Part shown: positions 43,656 through 55,869 of the stretch, one piece after another | Layout of the letters: every line of letters starts with the position of its first letter | Numbering within the stretch: the first letter of the stretch is position 1 | Assembly (NCBI GenBank): GCA_036346395.1 | Contig: CM070599.1 | Coordinates: 28,635,232-28,699,231 of the forward strand | Direction: 5' to 3' | From: Hsuehochloa calcarea | Lineage: Eukaryota; Streptophyta; Magnoliopsida; Poales; Poaceae | Length of the DNA stretch: 64,000 nucleotides | Position numbers and translations under genes: made by a program | The notes under the pieces: generated by a model | Databases searched by the model: none | What the model was told of the DNA's origin: nothing | Seen by the model: only the letters and a program-made list of their open reading frames with translations

Positions 43656-46416
43656 TTAGAGTTCATCTTTAACAGGATCTGATGATGATGAGGAGGATGA
43701 TGTTACCTCCACCTCTACAGCATCCTGCTGGGTTGCTTCTTCCACTGCAGCAGCTGCACCAGCTTTGGGGGCCTGTTCTTGTTGATAAAGCTGATGATCT
43801 CCTCTGCTGTCGTCCCACCGTCGTACGATAAAAGATCCCCACTAGATGAATAGAAGTAGAGAGTTGGATATCCCTCGACCGCGAAGTCTCTTGGGATATC
43901 GTTCGCAGTGCCATCCTGCAGAACCAAAGGATTTGACATGTATAATGCCTAAGAAATGCTCCACCATAGAAGTATGATCTAAACCAACGGCGAAAAAATA
44001 AATCAAATCGTCAACTGAGAAATGTGCTACCATCTTTGCTATGACCACATCTTCTTCGTCTTGCAACGAGACTGCAACTTCCTCCAGGATCGGCGCCAAC
44101 TTCCGGCAATGGCCACACCAAGGTGCATAGAACTCCAGCAGAACTGTGACAAAATTGATGTCGTGCAGTGAATTGGTGAAACAAGCTTCACCCAGAACAT
44201 AACTAAAAACCGTTTTTGACAGAGTTGAAAACCGGTTTTAGCCGGTTTTCACATAGAATGATATAGCTCAGAGCCTCAGAGCCTCAGACAGCCAGTTGAA
44301 GTGAGGAAACGAACCATATTTGCCAGAGTTGAAAACAATGTCATCAATATTGTCAGCCACGACGACCTTAACAGGTTGGTCATTCACCTTCGGGATTGGC
44401 TCTGACTTAACATACGGTGTCAAGTTGCCATACTGTATAGGCAAACAACAGGGCAAAAACTCAGATCAGCAGGGAATGATTTGACAATAAAGTACTCTGA
44501 AACAGCATTGTAACTAAACAACATAGTAAATTAAACTAGGCCTCAACTATATACTGCTTCATCCAGGGTATGATCTGATCAGGGTCCATGGTTGGATTGA
44601 GGTATTTCCCGGTAGATGCTATCACAAAAAGGAGGGGCGTATCACTTTCTTTGAGCCCAAAATACTGAAAGGATTTGCGTGGAAGCTCGTCAGTGTATTA
44701 GTTCTAGGAATCCTTGACAAACAAATGATGAGAAGCTAGTAAAACCAACGACCTGGAAGACACGATCAGCGGTTACAACATCACCAATTAGAAAACTTAT
44801 GTTACTAGCACTGAATTGCCTGGCTGCTTCATGAATCTGGCTCTTGAAGGCCTCGATTCTCTCGTCGCTAAAGCTCAAGAAAAGCATTGCCTGTCCAACC
44901 ATGTTTCAAAAGATGGTATATTTCATGTTTTCATGAGACAGGTGAAATAGGTTATGCAGTTATTTTTTTAGATAATGAAAGAGAAGAACTCTCCCGACCT
45001 CTGCATCAAAGATACACATAGCCCATTTTATAATCAATGAAGTCATGCAAGCTCAAATGCCAGTCCTATGTGGATAAACGTGATGCAGGTAAAGGAACTG
45101 AGCTAAAATTACTGAAATGTTCATTCTTCCATCCAGCATACATAAAGTTGAGACTGCTAGTTCTAAAGGAACAAACAGGATCTGACAGCAATTGTGTTTA
45201 CTCACTTTGGCGCTAGGCGTGCTGTAGTATCTTTCGAGAAACTTATGGTTGGTCGGGTCTTCGTCGAAGGTAACTACCGTAGGGAAACCAGACACCTCAA
45301 TAAACTTCTCAATTGCATTCTTATCAAAATTCTGACAAAGACAAAGACTAGTGTGTTACACAAGCAAACACAATCAGCATCAAAAAAAATTCGCATAAAT
45401 AAAGAGATATACCTGTGAATCGACAAACAGCTCATCGAATGGCTTAAAGAGTCGAACAAGGGGGTCTTTGATGACCTGATTGCCACGTGGCAGAATGCTC
45501 GCATCCGATGTGTGAAAGAAATCATAGTCCGTTCGCATCTTTTCTGCCACAGCCATGAAATTCTCATACTCCCTACCAGCAAACTCAGGGAATACTCCCA
45601 CCTGCAGGACAAGTTTCAGACACGCACCACATCCATCGATCTCCCGTTACTCAAGAGATCGAAACAAGAGACGTGAATTGCATAACAATGGGGAAACTTA
45701 CAAGGACCACCCCCTTGTCGCCGATGGAGTTGGCAGCTTCCTCCACCGACCTGATCTCGATGGACGCCGGGCCGACCTGCCTCTTGAGGTACTCCACGAT
45801 GCCGTTGGCGTCCCTCGGGCCACCATAGTCGCGCACGTCTCTCCCTCCGTTCTTGATGATCTTGATGGTCGGGTACCCATGCACCTGATACTTGTCCTTC
45901 AGCGCCTTGTTCCTCTCGTCATACGCGTCCACCTTCGCAAGCACCACTGGCGGGTCGTTCTTGCTCAGAACGGAGGCTGCCTTCTCGTACTGCATGCAGC
46001 GCATCACATACACGGTACAATCAAATTAAAGCGCACATCTCAGGATTGCATCTTCGAAGGCAGGACTAACAGGTGAAGGAGGCCCAACAGCCGACAGGTT
46101 CTGAAAGTACTTAGTTACCTCTGGAGCGAGTTGCTTGCAGTGGCCACACCTGCGGGTAGCTATCAGTTAGCCACTGTCCGGGGTCGAGAGAGACAGAGCA
46201 TAGCTGCTTAAGGAAATGAGTGAATTGTACGTACCATGGCGCGTAGAACTCGACGACGATGAACTGGTGCTTGGTCACCACCTCCGAGAAGTTGCCGGCG
46301 TCCAGCGTCAGGACAACCTCTTCCAGCTCCGCGGCGGCATCGACCTCCGCCACGGCGGAGCCGGAGGAGAGCAGAACGACGACGAGGGCGAAAGGGAGCA
46401 CCAGGGAGGTGGTCAT
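43656..46416 (-). CDS. PDIL1: Protein disulfide isomerase, PDIL1 class, 10 exons, KDEL-type
   Basis: An ER oxidoreductase forming and rearranging disulfides. Exons (minus): 46416-46235, 46149-46119, 45989-45702, 45601-45413, 45331-45206, 44890-44753, 44664-44548, 44432-44315, 44143-44031, 43915-43656, all GT-AG; about 520 residues. MTTSLVLPFALVVVLLSSGS is a signal peptide. Thioredoxin a domain: FYAPW-CGHC, split between exons 1 and 2. The b and b' domains follow (YQVHGYPTIKIIKNGG, VGVFPEFAG, FVIASTGKYLNPTMDPDQ). a' domain: LLEFYAPWCGHCRKLAP in exon 9. The last exon is 260 nt, 2 mod 3: a C-run near 43770 shifts the frame after FINKNRP, and the expected Glu-rich tail ending DPVKDEL-stop (43656-43680) lies in another frame. 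As read, the retention signal is lost; a sequence error is likely. A TATA-like box is near 46484. Synteny with UVR8 suggests PDIL1-2 (inference). Confidence 0.92.
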
Positions 46417-46990
46417 TGCTTAAGCTGCCACCGACAAGCCTCTCGGGATCTCTACTCGGAAGCAGATGGCTACTCGACCCGAGTTAATATAGGTGAGGGC
46501 GCGGAGGGGTGTTGCACTTGCAGGGATCTCGAGGAAGTCAATGGGAGCTTGTTTGCTCGCTTCTCTTCAACTCCATATTCCTGAACTTTGCTTACAAAAG
46601 ACACTATTGGGTCTTTTTCCTTCATCTTTTTCCCCCAGTTAGTAAACTAGTACTGTTTCTCAGTGTGCAACCAATAATAGCTGATAGCAGATGGCTGTCT
46701 GTTTAGAAAAATTAGCATCAGAATTCAGCTGCCAAATATGCACAGTAATATAGTTCTGTCTGCAAGTGGGATTTCACCATCATATATTGAGCCCAAAGAA
46801 GTAAGCCATGATCCATCATGCCATCGCCTATGTCAAGTTGTCAGCACGCTCACTTCCGAAGAGTTTCGGTCTTCAGATCCACACTTCGGATCTGAAATGT
46901 CCTTTATGCTTTCACCCGAGCAAAATACTGCATCCAAAAACAGAATCAATAACGGTACAAATTTTCCATTTTGCAGATTTTGTGTTGTCT
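46417..46990. other. PDI promoter region and flank of the gypsy insertion
   Basis: Apart from the TATA-like box no regulatory site can be named. No open frame resembles a gene. The last five bases (TGTCT, 46986-46990) are the left target duplication of the outer gypsy element. Confidence 0.5.
46484..46492 (-). promoter_or_regulatory. TATA-like box of the PDI gene
   Basis: CTATATTAA on the minus strand, 68 bp upstream of the PDI start codon. Position and sequence suit a core promoter with a short 5' UTR. Confidence 0.45.
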
Positions 46991-47513
46991 TGTTGTGGAC
47001 TCATTCTTTGGAAGGAAGTATACACGGCAGGCTAAGCAATTGTCGGATGCAGCTGTGCAGAATCCGACAATCACACGTCCCAGCGAAGATGATGAGTCCG
47101 GTTCTGTTTCTGCTTGGTAACTATCCATATGCTTATAGAATGGAAAGTATTAATATAGATTGCATTAGTTATTAGGTAAGCTATGATTAGGAGTATCATA
47201 CGTCCCAGCTACTAATTTAGGAGTATCCCTTCCAAATACTAGTAAGTTAAAATGAGGAGTATCCCTTCCGAATACCTACTGATTAGTTCTCCATAAAAAG
47301 GCATCAACATATTGTATTTGGCAGTAAGAAATATATTCAGTTAGCTATCTCTGTCTCTCCTATGCCGCAAGGCTTCCAGTCTGGCTAGGGACAAGCCCCA
47401 ACCGAAGGCCACCGGTGAACTTCATCGTCCATCATACCTGCTGCGTTCCAATCCTGAATCAAGTTCCCATCTTCTTCCTCCCTTGCGTCATCCTCTCAAA
47501 CCTGCTCGCATCA
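46991..47513 (+). repeat. 5' LTR of the outer gypsy element
   Basis: 523 bp. It contains aggagtatcccttccNaatac in two to three copies, one more than in the 3' LTR, and the shared agaaatatattcagttagct segment. Confidence 0.93.
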
Positions 47514-47548
47514 ATTTTGTATCAAAGCCAGACGTCACGCCATCATCC

Positions 47549-50447
47549 ATGTCCGGCGACGATCTTGAAGCCCAAGCGGCGGCCGCTGCCTATGGCCGCG
47601 ATGATTCAGCCAAACTCGATCAAATTCTTACCCAACTCTCCACATTGAATCATCGGTTGGACAACCACGATGTGCGGATTTCGCGCACTGAAAAATTTCA
47701 AACCGGAGGGCCAGGCAATGACTCGACACAGACACTGCCGAACCTACGACCACCAGCGCCAACAAGAACAACGGGAGGTGGTTGGTTGGGGAAGGTCTCC
47801 GGCGTGCCACGATTCCACAAATTGGAATTCCCCACTTATGACAGAGATGACGACCCGTTGCCATGGCTCAATCGGTGTGAACACTTTTTTCGAGGGCGGC
47901 GTACCATGGAGAAGGTTTAGCTTGCTGCTTACCATCTCACTAGCAATGCCCAACTTTGGTACTATCAACTCGAGCGTGACGAGGGCATCGTGTCTTGGCC
48001 TCGTTTCGTCGACTTCGTCAACATGTGTTTCGGTCCGCCATTGCGAAGCAATCTGCTAGGCGAATTGGCTCACCTTCGGCGTACTGGGATGGTCTAGGAG
48101 TATCAACAACAATTTTTGGTGCTCCTTTGTCGCACCGAACAGTTGTCATCAAAACAACAAGTCCAACTGTTTACGGGCGGCTTACGCAATCCATTGAAAA
48201 CAGACGTGGAGCTACAGAACCCATCCAACTTGCAACCGGCAATGAGCCTCGCCCATGCATATGAACATCGTGGTGAGGACGACATGGCCGGCGTGCTGCC
48301 ACCGGTTTGAGAATCATCGACATCGTGTTTCTCCGCTCCAATTCCGCACCGGACAGCCAAGCCTTCGCCTGCTACTACTGGTCTGACCATGCCTACGTCC
48401 GGTTCGGCCGCACCGACATCCGGTTCGACCGCGTCCTCCCCCAACGCGGCTAACTCTCTGGTTCCAGGTGCACCCCAACAACCATTGCTTCCAGCACCAT
48501 CGAACTCCCGGTTTAGACGCCTGACACTAGCCGAGATGAATGACCGACGCCTCAAAGGATTATGCTAAAATTGTCCGGCCAAATTTACTTGGGATCACGT
48601 TTGTTCATTCAAAGGCATACACCTTCTTGAGCTTGAGGATGATCCTGGCGAGGAACCAACCGACACTGAGGTCCAAATCTCCTTACATGCTATCACGGGT
48701 GTGAGAAATAGTTGAACCATGAAGCTGCAAGTCTCCATTCAGGACGTCCTCCTTACGGCCTTGGTAGATTCCGGCTCGGCGTGGCTAACCGCATTGGAGT
48801 TCATCTTACACCACTTCCAGGGATGAAGGTTACAGTGGCTAATGGCGATCGTGTTACTAGCTTGGCAGTGCACTGTGGGCTGCTCATAGATATCAATAAC
48901 GAGTCCTTTCACATCGATTGCTATGCATTACCATTAGAAGGGTTTGACGTCGTTTGGGTGTCCGGTGGCTCCATGCTCTCGGGCCCATTGTTTGGGACTT
49001 TGACCCTTTTACCATGTCATTTTGGTGGCAGGATCACCAAATGACTTGGCAAGGCCTCACCTCAGGCTGTGCCGTCCCACGTCAAGCATGCGCACCAGAT
49101 GGAGTTCTCATGCAGATTTTTTGTTGGAGTTTGAGTCTATCTTCGCCGAGCCTCATGGCCTTCCTCCTCCCCGCCAGCATGATCATCGCATTCACCTCCT
49201 TCTGGGGATGCTCCCAAGGCCGTTCGTCCTTATCGATACCCACAACTCTTGAAGGATGAAATTGAGCACTAGTGTGACGACATGTTGCAACAAGGAATTA
49301 TATGGGAGAGTACATCGGCATTCCTTGCACCGGTTCTGTTGGTCAAGAAGCACGACGTGACTTGGCGTTTTTGTGTGGACTATCGCGCCTTGAACGACAA
49401 AACCGTCAAAGACAAATTTTTGATCCTGGTCGTTGATGATCTCTTGGACGAGCTCAAGGGCGCCTGTTTCTTCACGGTGGACCTTCGTAGTGGTTACCAT
49501 CAAGTTTGGATTCACCCACCCGACATTGAAAAGATCGCATTTAAATGCGCATCAAGGCCACTTTGAGTTCATGGTTATGTCTTTTGGCCTCACCAACGCA
49601 CCGACAACCTTTCAAGCTCTGATGAAAGATGTTCTCAAACCGTTTCTTCGTCGTTTCGTCTTGGTATTCTTCGACGATATCCTGATTTACAGTTCATCTT
49701 GGTCAGCACATATTCAGCAGGTGTGTGCTGTTTTCAACAGTTATATGACAATGCGTTGTTCCTTAAGCGCTCTAAGTGTTCTTTTGGTCTGGATTCGGTC
49801 GCCTATTTGGGCCACATTATTTTCGGTCAAGGTGTGGCCATGGATCTCAAGAAGGTTTTAGTTGTGCCCCCGATTGTCCATTCGCAACGTCAGTCCGAGC
49901 TTTGTGTGAATTTCTTGGTCTCACGGGTTATTACCGTAAATTTATCAAGGATTATGGCCTCATTGCAACGCCTCTCACAAATTTGACAAAAAGGAGGGGT
50001 TTATCTGGAACGACAAGGCAACACATGCTTTTTCCGCCCTTAAAACGACTCTCACTTCCGCACCCGTATTACAACTTCCCGATTTTTCGGCTCCGTTCAC
50101 CGTTGATTGTGATGCATCCGGGACTGGTTTTGGTGTTGTTTTACATCAAGGGGATTGTCCGTTAGCATTTTCCAGTCGTGTTGTGGCGCCTCAGCATGCT
50201 AAACTTGTGGCCTATGAACGCGAGCTTATTCGATTGGTCAAAGCAATTCGCTATTGGTGTCCTTATTTGTGGGGGCGTTCTTTTCGTGTTCGCATCAAAC
50301 CACTATAGCCTGAAGTTTTATTGCATCAAAGGTAGACTCAACGGCTCTCTATCATACCGCAACATCAGTGGGCTAGAAAACTTTTTTGTTACAAATTTAC
50401 GGTGGAGTACCGGCCAGGATGACGGAATATCGCGGTGATACCTTGTC
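47549..50447 (+). pseudogene. Outer gypsy gag-protease-RT-RNase H, copy A
   Basis: Gag starts MSGDDLEAQAAAAAYGRDDS at 47549 with a coiled-coil-like LDQILTQLSTLNHRLDNHDV, then PRFHKLEFPTYDRDDDPLPW, a retrotrans_gag match. The retropepsin region is around 48745-49050 (LLTALVDSGSAW in broken frame). RT begins near 49282 (MLQQGIIWESTSAFLAPVLL) and reaches the catalytic VFFDDILIYSS at about 49665-49700. RNase H remnants lie at 50080-50290. Frames change several times and stops are frequent. The copy ends at about 50447, where sequence equal to 47719 starts again. Confidence 0.88.
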
Positions 50448-53175
50448 CAGGGCGTGCAATGACTCGACACGACATCTGCCAACCTCGACCACGGCGCCAA
50501 CAAGAACAACGGGAGGTGGTTGGTTGGGAAGGTCTCCGTGCCACGATTCCACAAATTGGAATTCCCCACTTATGACAGAGATGACGACCCGTTGCCATGG
50601 CTCAATCGGTGTGAACACTTTTTTCGAGGGCGGCGTACCATGGAGAAGGTTTAGCTTGCTGCTTACCATCTCACTAGCAATGCCCAACTTTGGTACTATC
50701 AACTCGGCGTGACGAGGGCATCGTGTCTTGGCCTCGTTTGTCGACTTCGTCAACATGTGTTTGGTCCGCCATTGCGAAGCAATCGCTAGGCGAATTGGCT
50801 CACCTTCGCGTCTTGGGATGGTCTAGGAGTATCAACAACAATTTTTGGTGCTCCTTTGTCGCACCGAACAGTTGTCATCAAAACAACAAGTCCAACTGTT
50901 TACGGCGGCTTACGCAATCCATTGAAAGCAGACGTGGAGCTCTGAACCCATCCAACTTGCAACCGCAATGAGCCTCGCCCATGCATATGAACATCGTGGT
51001 GAGGGCGACATGGCGGCGTCTTGCCACCGGTTTGAGAATCATCGACATCGTGTTTCTCCGCTCCAATTCCGACCGGACGACCAAGCCTTCGCACGCTACT
51101 CTTTGGTCGACCATGCCTACGTCCGGTTCGGCCGCACCGACATCCGGTTCGACCGCGTCCTCCCCCAACGCGGCTAACTCTCTGGTTCCAGGTGCACCCC
51201 AACAACCATTGCTTCCAGCACCATCGAACTCCCGGTTTAGACGCCTGACACTAGCCGAGATGAATGACCGACGCCTCAAAGGATTATGCTAAAATTGTCC
51301 GGCCAAATTTACTTGGGATCACGTTTGTTCATTCAAAGGCATACACCTTCTTGAGCTTGAGGATGATCCTGGCGAGGAACCAACCGACACTGAGGTCCAA
51401 ATCTCCTTACATGCTATCACGGGTGTGAGAAATAGTTGAACCATGAAGCTGCAAGTCTCCATTCAGGACGTCCTCCTTACGGCCTTGGTAGATTCCGGCT
51501 CGGCGTGGCTAACCGCATTGGAGTTCATCTTACACCACTTCCAGGGATGAAGGTTACAGTGGCTAATGGCGATCGTGTTACTAGCTTGGCAGTGCACTGT
51601 GGGCTGCTCATAGATATCAATAACGAGTCCTTTCACATCGATTGCTATGCATTACCATTAGAAGGGTTTGACGTCGTTTGGGTGTCCGGTGGCTCCATGC
51701 TCTCGGGCCCATTGTTTGGGACTTTGACCCTTTTACCATGTCATTTTGGTGGCAGGATCACCAAATGACTTGGCAAGGCCTCACCTCAGGCTGTGCCGTC
51801 CCACGTCAAGCATGCGCACCAGATGGAGTTCTCACAGATTTTTTGTTGGAGTTTGAGTCTATCTTCGCCGAGCCTCATGGCCTTCCTCCTCCCCGCCAGC
51901 ATGATCATCGCATTCACCTCCTTCCTGGGACAGCTCCCAAGGCCGTTCGTCCTTATCGATACCCACAACTCTTGAAGGATGAAATTGAGCACTAGTGTGA
52001 CGACATGTTGCAACAAGGAATTATATGGGAGAGTACATCGGCATTCCTTGCACCGGTTCTGTTGGTCAAGAAGCACGACGTGACTTGGCGTTTTTGTGTG
52101 GACTATCGCGCCTTGAACGACAAAACCGTCAAAGACAAATTTTTGATCCTGGTCGTTGATGATCTCTTGGACGAGCTCAAGGGCGCCTGTTTCTTCACGA
52201 AGCTGGACCTTCGTAGTGGTTACCATCAAGTTTGGATTCACCCACCCGACATTGAAAAGACTGCATTTCGTACGCATCAAGGCCACTTTGAGTTCATGGT
52301 TATGTCTTTTGGCCTCACCAACGCACCGACAACCTTTCAAGCTCTGATGAAAGATGTTCTCAAACCGTTTCTTCGTCGTTTCGTCTTGGTATTCTTCGAC
52401 GATATCCTGATTTACAGTTCATCTTGGTCAGCACATATTCAGCAGGTGTGTGCTGTTTTCAACAGTTATATGACAATGCGTTGTTCCTTAAGCGCTCTAA
52501 GTGTTCTTTTGGTCTGGATTCGGTCGCCTATTTGGGCCACATTATTTTCGGTCAAGGTGTGGCCATGGATCTCAAGAAGGTTTTAGTTGTGCCCCCGATT
52601 GTCCATTCGCAACGTCAGTCCGAGCTTTGTGTGAATTTCTTGGTCTCACGGGTTATTACCGTAAATTTATCAAGGATTATGGCCTCATTGCAACGCCTCT
52701 CACAAATTTGACAAAAAGGAGGGGTTTATCTGGAACGACAAGGCAACACATGCTTTTTCCGCCCTTAAAACGACTCTCACTTCCGCACCCGTATTACAAC
52801 TTCCCGATTTTTCGGCTCCGTTCACCGTTGATTGTGATGCATCCGGGACTGGTTTTGGTGTTGTTTTACATCAAGGGGATTGTCCGTTAGCATTTTCCAG
52901 TCGTGTTGTGGCGCCTCAGCATGCTAAACTTGTGGCCTATGAACGCGAGCTTATTCGATTGGTCAAAGCAATTCGCTATTGGTGTCCTTATTTGTGGGGG
53001 CGTTCTTTTCGTGTTCGTACCGACCACTATAGCCTGAAGTTTTTATTGCATCAAAGGTAGACTCAACGGCTCTCTATCATACCGCAACATCAGTGGGCTA
53101 GAAAACTTTTTTGTTACAAATTTACGGTGGAGTACCGGCCAGGATGACGGAATATCGCGGCTGATACCTTGTCCC
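47719..53175 (+). repeat. ~2.73-kb tandem duplication inside the outer gypsy element
   Basis: caatgactcgacac starts copy A at about 47718 and copy B at about 50457. Matching landmarks are 47817/50550 (cacaaattggaattccc) and 49282/52005 (RT start), i.e. periods of 2733 and 2723. The junction is seen at cggtgatacc/ttgtcc|agggcgtgcaatg (50433-50460), against cggctgataccttgtcccgcc at 53159-53180. Confidence 0.92.
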
Positions 53176-53390
53176 GCCGCACGGAGGAGCAACTTTCCCT
53201 TCATGCAGTCTCAGCTCCTCGTTTTGCTGTGTTTGATAGTTTGCGTCAGGAGCTTCTCTCTCGGCCAGAATTGGTTCAACACCGGGCCGATGTGCTTGCT
53301 GGTAGTGCAATAGACGAGTGGGTTGTTTAGGACAATCTGTTGTTATTTCGTGGCCGTGTATTTGTTCCGGCCGATTCCGCTATTTGGACC
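50448..53390 (+). pseudogene. Outer gypsy gag-protease-RT-RNase H, copy B
   Basis: A second, near-identical run of the same region, from the gag segment after the start codon to RNase H. It has RT MLQQGIIWES at 52005, FTKLDLRSGYHQVWIHPPDI and VFFDDILIYSS at about 52390-52420. Copy B keeps a KLD in FTKLDLRSGYHQ where copy A reads FTVDLRSGYHQ. Unlike copy A it continues past the junction into RRTEEQLSLHAVSAPRF and LLLFRGRVFVPADSAIW (53160-53390), the start of the region before integrase. It is cut there by the nested element. Small indels break the frames. Confidence 0.88.
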
Positions 53391-53395
53391 ACTCC

Positions 53396-54169
53396 TGATG
53401 AGGACATCTCTCCTATGGATGCAACCACTACTTCTCAACCTGAAGTTGTACAAAGACCAATTACCAAAGCACGAGCACGCCAGTTAAATTATCAGGTGAA
53501 TTTCTTCCCAGGAGTGAATGTTTTATTAATGGAGAACGTGTTACTGCCTAAAACATGTGACCTTTTTTTACTTAGAAATCTCGGAGAGGAGAAACCAAGC
53601 ATTCACGGCAAGAGAGACAGCAAGCGGTCGAACCACATCACCACTTCGGCACCAACCTATTTGACTCCACCAGGTCGATTACCTTAGCTTGACATCCCAC
53701 GATGCTGCGCCACCTTAATTTGGGCCATGGGTTGTGTAACGTTTGGGCCCAGGGAGAGGCCGCACACCCTAGGTCAGTGCCCCCACCTGCCTTGGCCGTC
53801 GCCCCACTCATCTCGTTTAGGTTTTGTTTAGATCATTTTAGCATGTGTGTGCAAACTTCACGTTGTTTCTTGTGTCGGTTAGACCAACAGATTCGTGTTA
53901 CAGAACCTCAACTATTCTTGTGTGACTTTTATATCTTGCAATTTTCATGTTGTTTTTACTTGAATTCTTGCTTGTTCTTCGATTGCTTACAGAATTAATC
54001 TTCGTGATCAGGTCAACCGTCGTTCTTGGCGAGGTTGATAACGACAAGAGCGTGGTTTAGCAATTGTTGGATAGTTTGATCGAGTTTCGATCAAGTAGAC
54101 TCGTCATCAAAATCACTCTCTACAAATCGAATTACTATCCACCGGAAGATCATGACCAATCTTACATCA
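53396..54169 (+). repeat. 5' LTR of the inner gypsy element
   Basis: 774 bp, TGATG...CATCA. It pairs with 59424-60209. Confidence 0.9.
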
Positions 54170-54171
54170 AG

Positions 54172-54183
54172 TGGTATCAGAGC
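54172..54183 (+). other. Primer-binding site of the inner gypsy element
   Basis: tggtatcagagc, complementary to the 3' end of initiator Met-tRNA, two bases after the LTR end. Confidence 0.88.
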
Positions 54184-54632
54184 TCAGATTGCCCAGTGAG
54201 ATTTCAGTTTTAGATTATTTTTTCATACCTATAACCAGAAAATTTCCCCACCAAAATATTTCGATCGTCGAAAATAAATAAAAAAACGAACCCTAGTTGT
54301 GCCTATGCAATTCCAGTTTTAGTCTTACCATGCTGAATTTGCGTCGATTGTTGAGTTTTAGTGTTGGATTAAATTTTATTGTCTTGGTTTTGGTTTGAGT
54401 TTTGCATCCAGAAAATAAAAAAATGGTTGGATATGTTCTTGACCGAGTTAGGGTTTGTAGCAGTTTGGTTTGGAGTCCAACTCGGTTTCTGGGGTTGCAC
54501 CACCTGTTTACTTTGGTAAGAACTTGTAAGAATTTGGTAAGAGCTTGAGAGAGTGTGACTTTTGTAACCTCTAGCACCTAGTAGCAATAGGAAGCTAACA
54601 TATTTTTGTGAGTTTTCTTGTTGATACTAACA

Positions 54633-55860
54633 ATGGCAGGTTCAAGATCACAACAGGGGAATAACAGGCCAAACGTTGAGGAGGATGCACCTCTCACGTA
54701 GCGCGTGAGAGGAATCATGCAACACTTTGAGCGTTTACTCAATCGACAAACCGAGGACACCCATGAAGCTTCGGACCAGATTAACAACAATCTCGAGGCA
54801 CTCCGCACACGCGTTGAGCACCTCGAGTTTCGGCTACCACATGATGCAGCTGCGGCCATGAATGGGCCAAGAGGGAACGACGCCCCTGCCCACCGTCCTT
54901 CACCTGTTGCTCGCTCTTAGGCAGATGAGGTGAAAGAAGAAGACGCGAACAACTACATTGTTGATACGGAATCAGATGGATTCAATATTCACAATGGTCG
55001 TGACCATCGTTGGCTTCGTCGCAATCGACAATGTATGGGAAGCAACCAGCGAGAGGTACGTGATGATCCACTAGCTAAAATCAAGTTACAATGCCTTCTT
55101 TTGCTGGAAAATATGACACTGATTCATACCTCACTTGGGAGTTAGCAGTAGATCAAAAAATTACATGCTATGAGTTTCCTGAAAATAGAAAGATTAGCGC
55201 TACTACTAGTGAGTTCACTAACTTTGCATCAATTTGGTGGAAAGAAGCTTGTAGGAACGAAAATAATATACCAAGAACATGGGATGCTATGAAACGAATG
55301 ATGAGAGCTAGATTTGTTCCTTTGTATTATGCACGTGCTTTGCTAAACAATTTGCAACGCTTAAGACAAGGTAGTAAAACTATTGAGGACTACCACCAAG
55401 AATTACAAATTAGTTTGTTGCGATGTGGTTTAGAAGAAACTGAAGATGCTAAAATGACTAGATTGTTAGGAGGGCTTAATCGTGAAATCCAGGACATTCT
55501 TGATTACAAAGAGTGCAACTCTATCACTCGTTTGTTTTATCTTACTTGTAAAGCTGAAAGGGGAGTACACAGACGACAATCAAGGACAAGATGCAATTTT
55601 AGAGGTTTTCTGCAGGTCGGTCGAACCAGCTACAAAACAAGGTGCCTTCCTCTACTCCTGGCCATGACACCCCTTCCTAAAGCTGTGGGCGCCCTGCTGC
55701 TTCCATCACTCCCTCGCATGTTCCCGATGCAAGCAAGTCCACAACGGTGCAAGCTCCAACAAAAAGTGCTTCAGTAGCTTCCACAGGGAGATCAAGAGAT
55801 GCGCAATGTCATCGTTGCAAAGGATTTGGACATATGATGTGTGATTGTGCAAGTCAGTGA
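54633..55860 (+). pseudogene. Inner gypsy gag
   Basis: It starts MAGSRSQQGNNRPNVEEDAP, with a coiled-coil-like IMQHFERLLNRQTEDTHEAS. The retrotrans_gag core is AGKYDTDSYLTWELAVDQKI, then SIWWKEACRNENNIPRTWDA and DYHQELQISLLRCGLEET. A zinc knuckle CHRCKGFGHMMCDC follows near 55810-55850. It is interrupted by stops after APLT (54699) and RS (54918) and by a frameshift near 55090. Gag would package element RNA. Confidence 0.85.
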
Positions 55861-55869
55861 GCTCTTATT

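Noticed and set aside
46738..47175. A 145-codon plus-strand frame between PDI and the gypsy LTR
   Set aside because: It runs from flank DNA into the LTR across the insertion point, so it is chance.
53340..53998. Frames of 115 and 98 codons around 53.3-54.0 kb
   Set aside because: They cross from outer gypsy pol into the LTR of the inner element. The apparent fusion is an insertion by-product.
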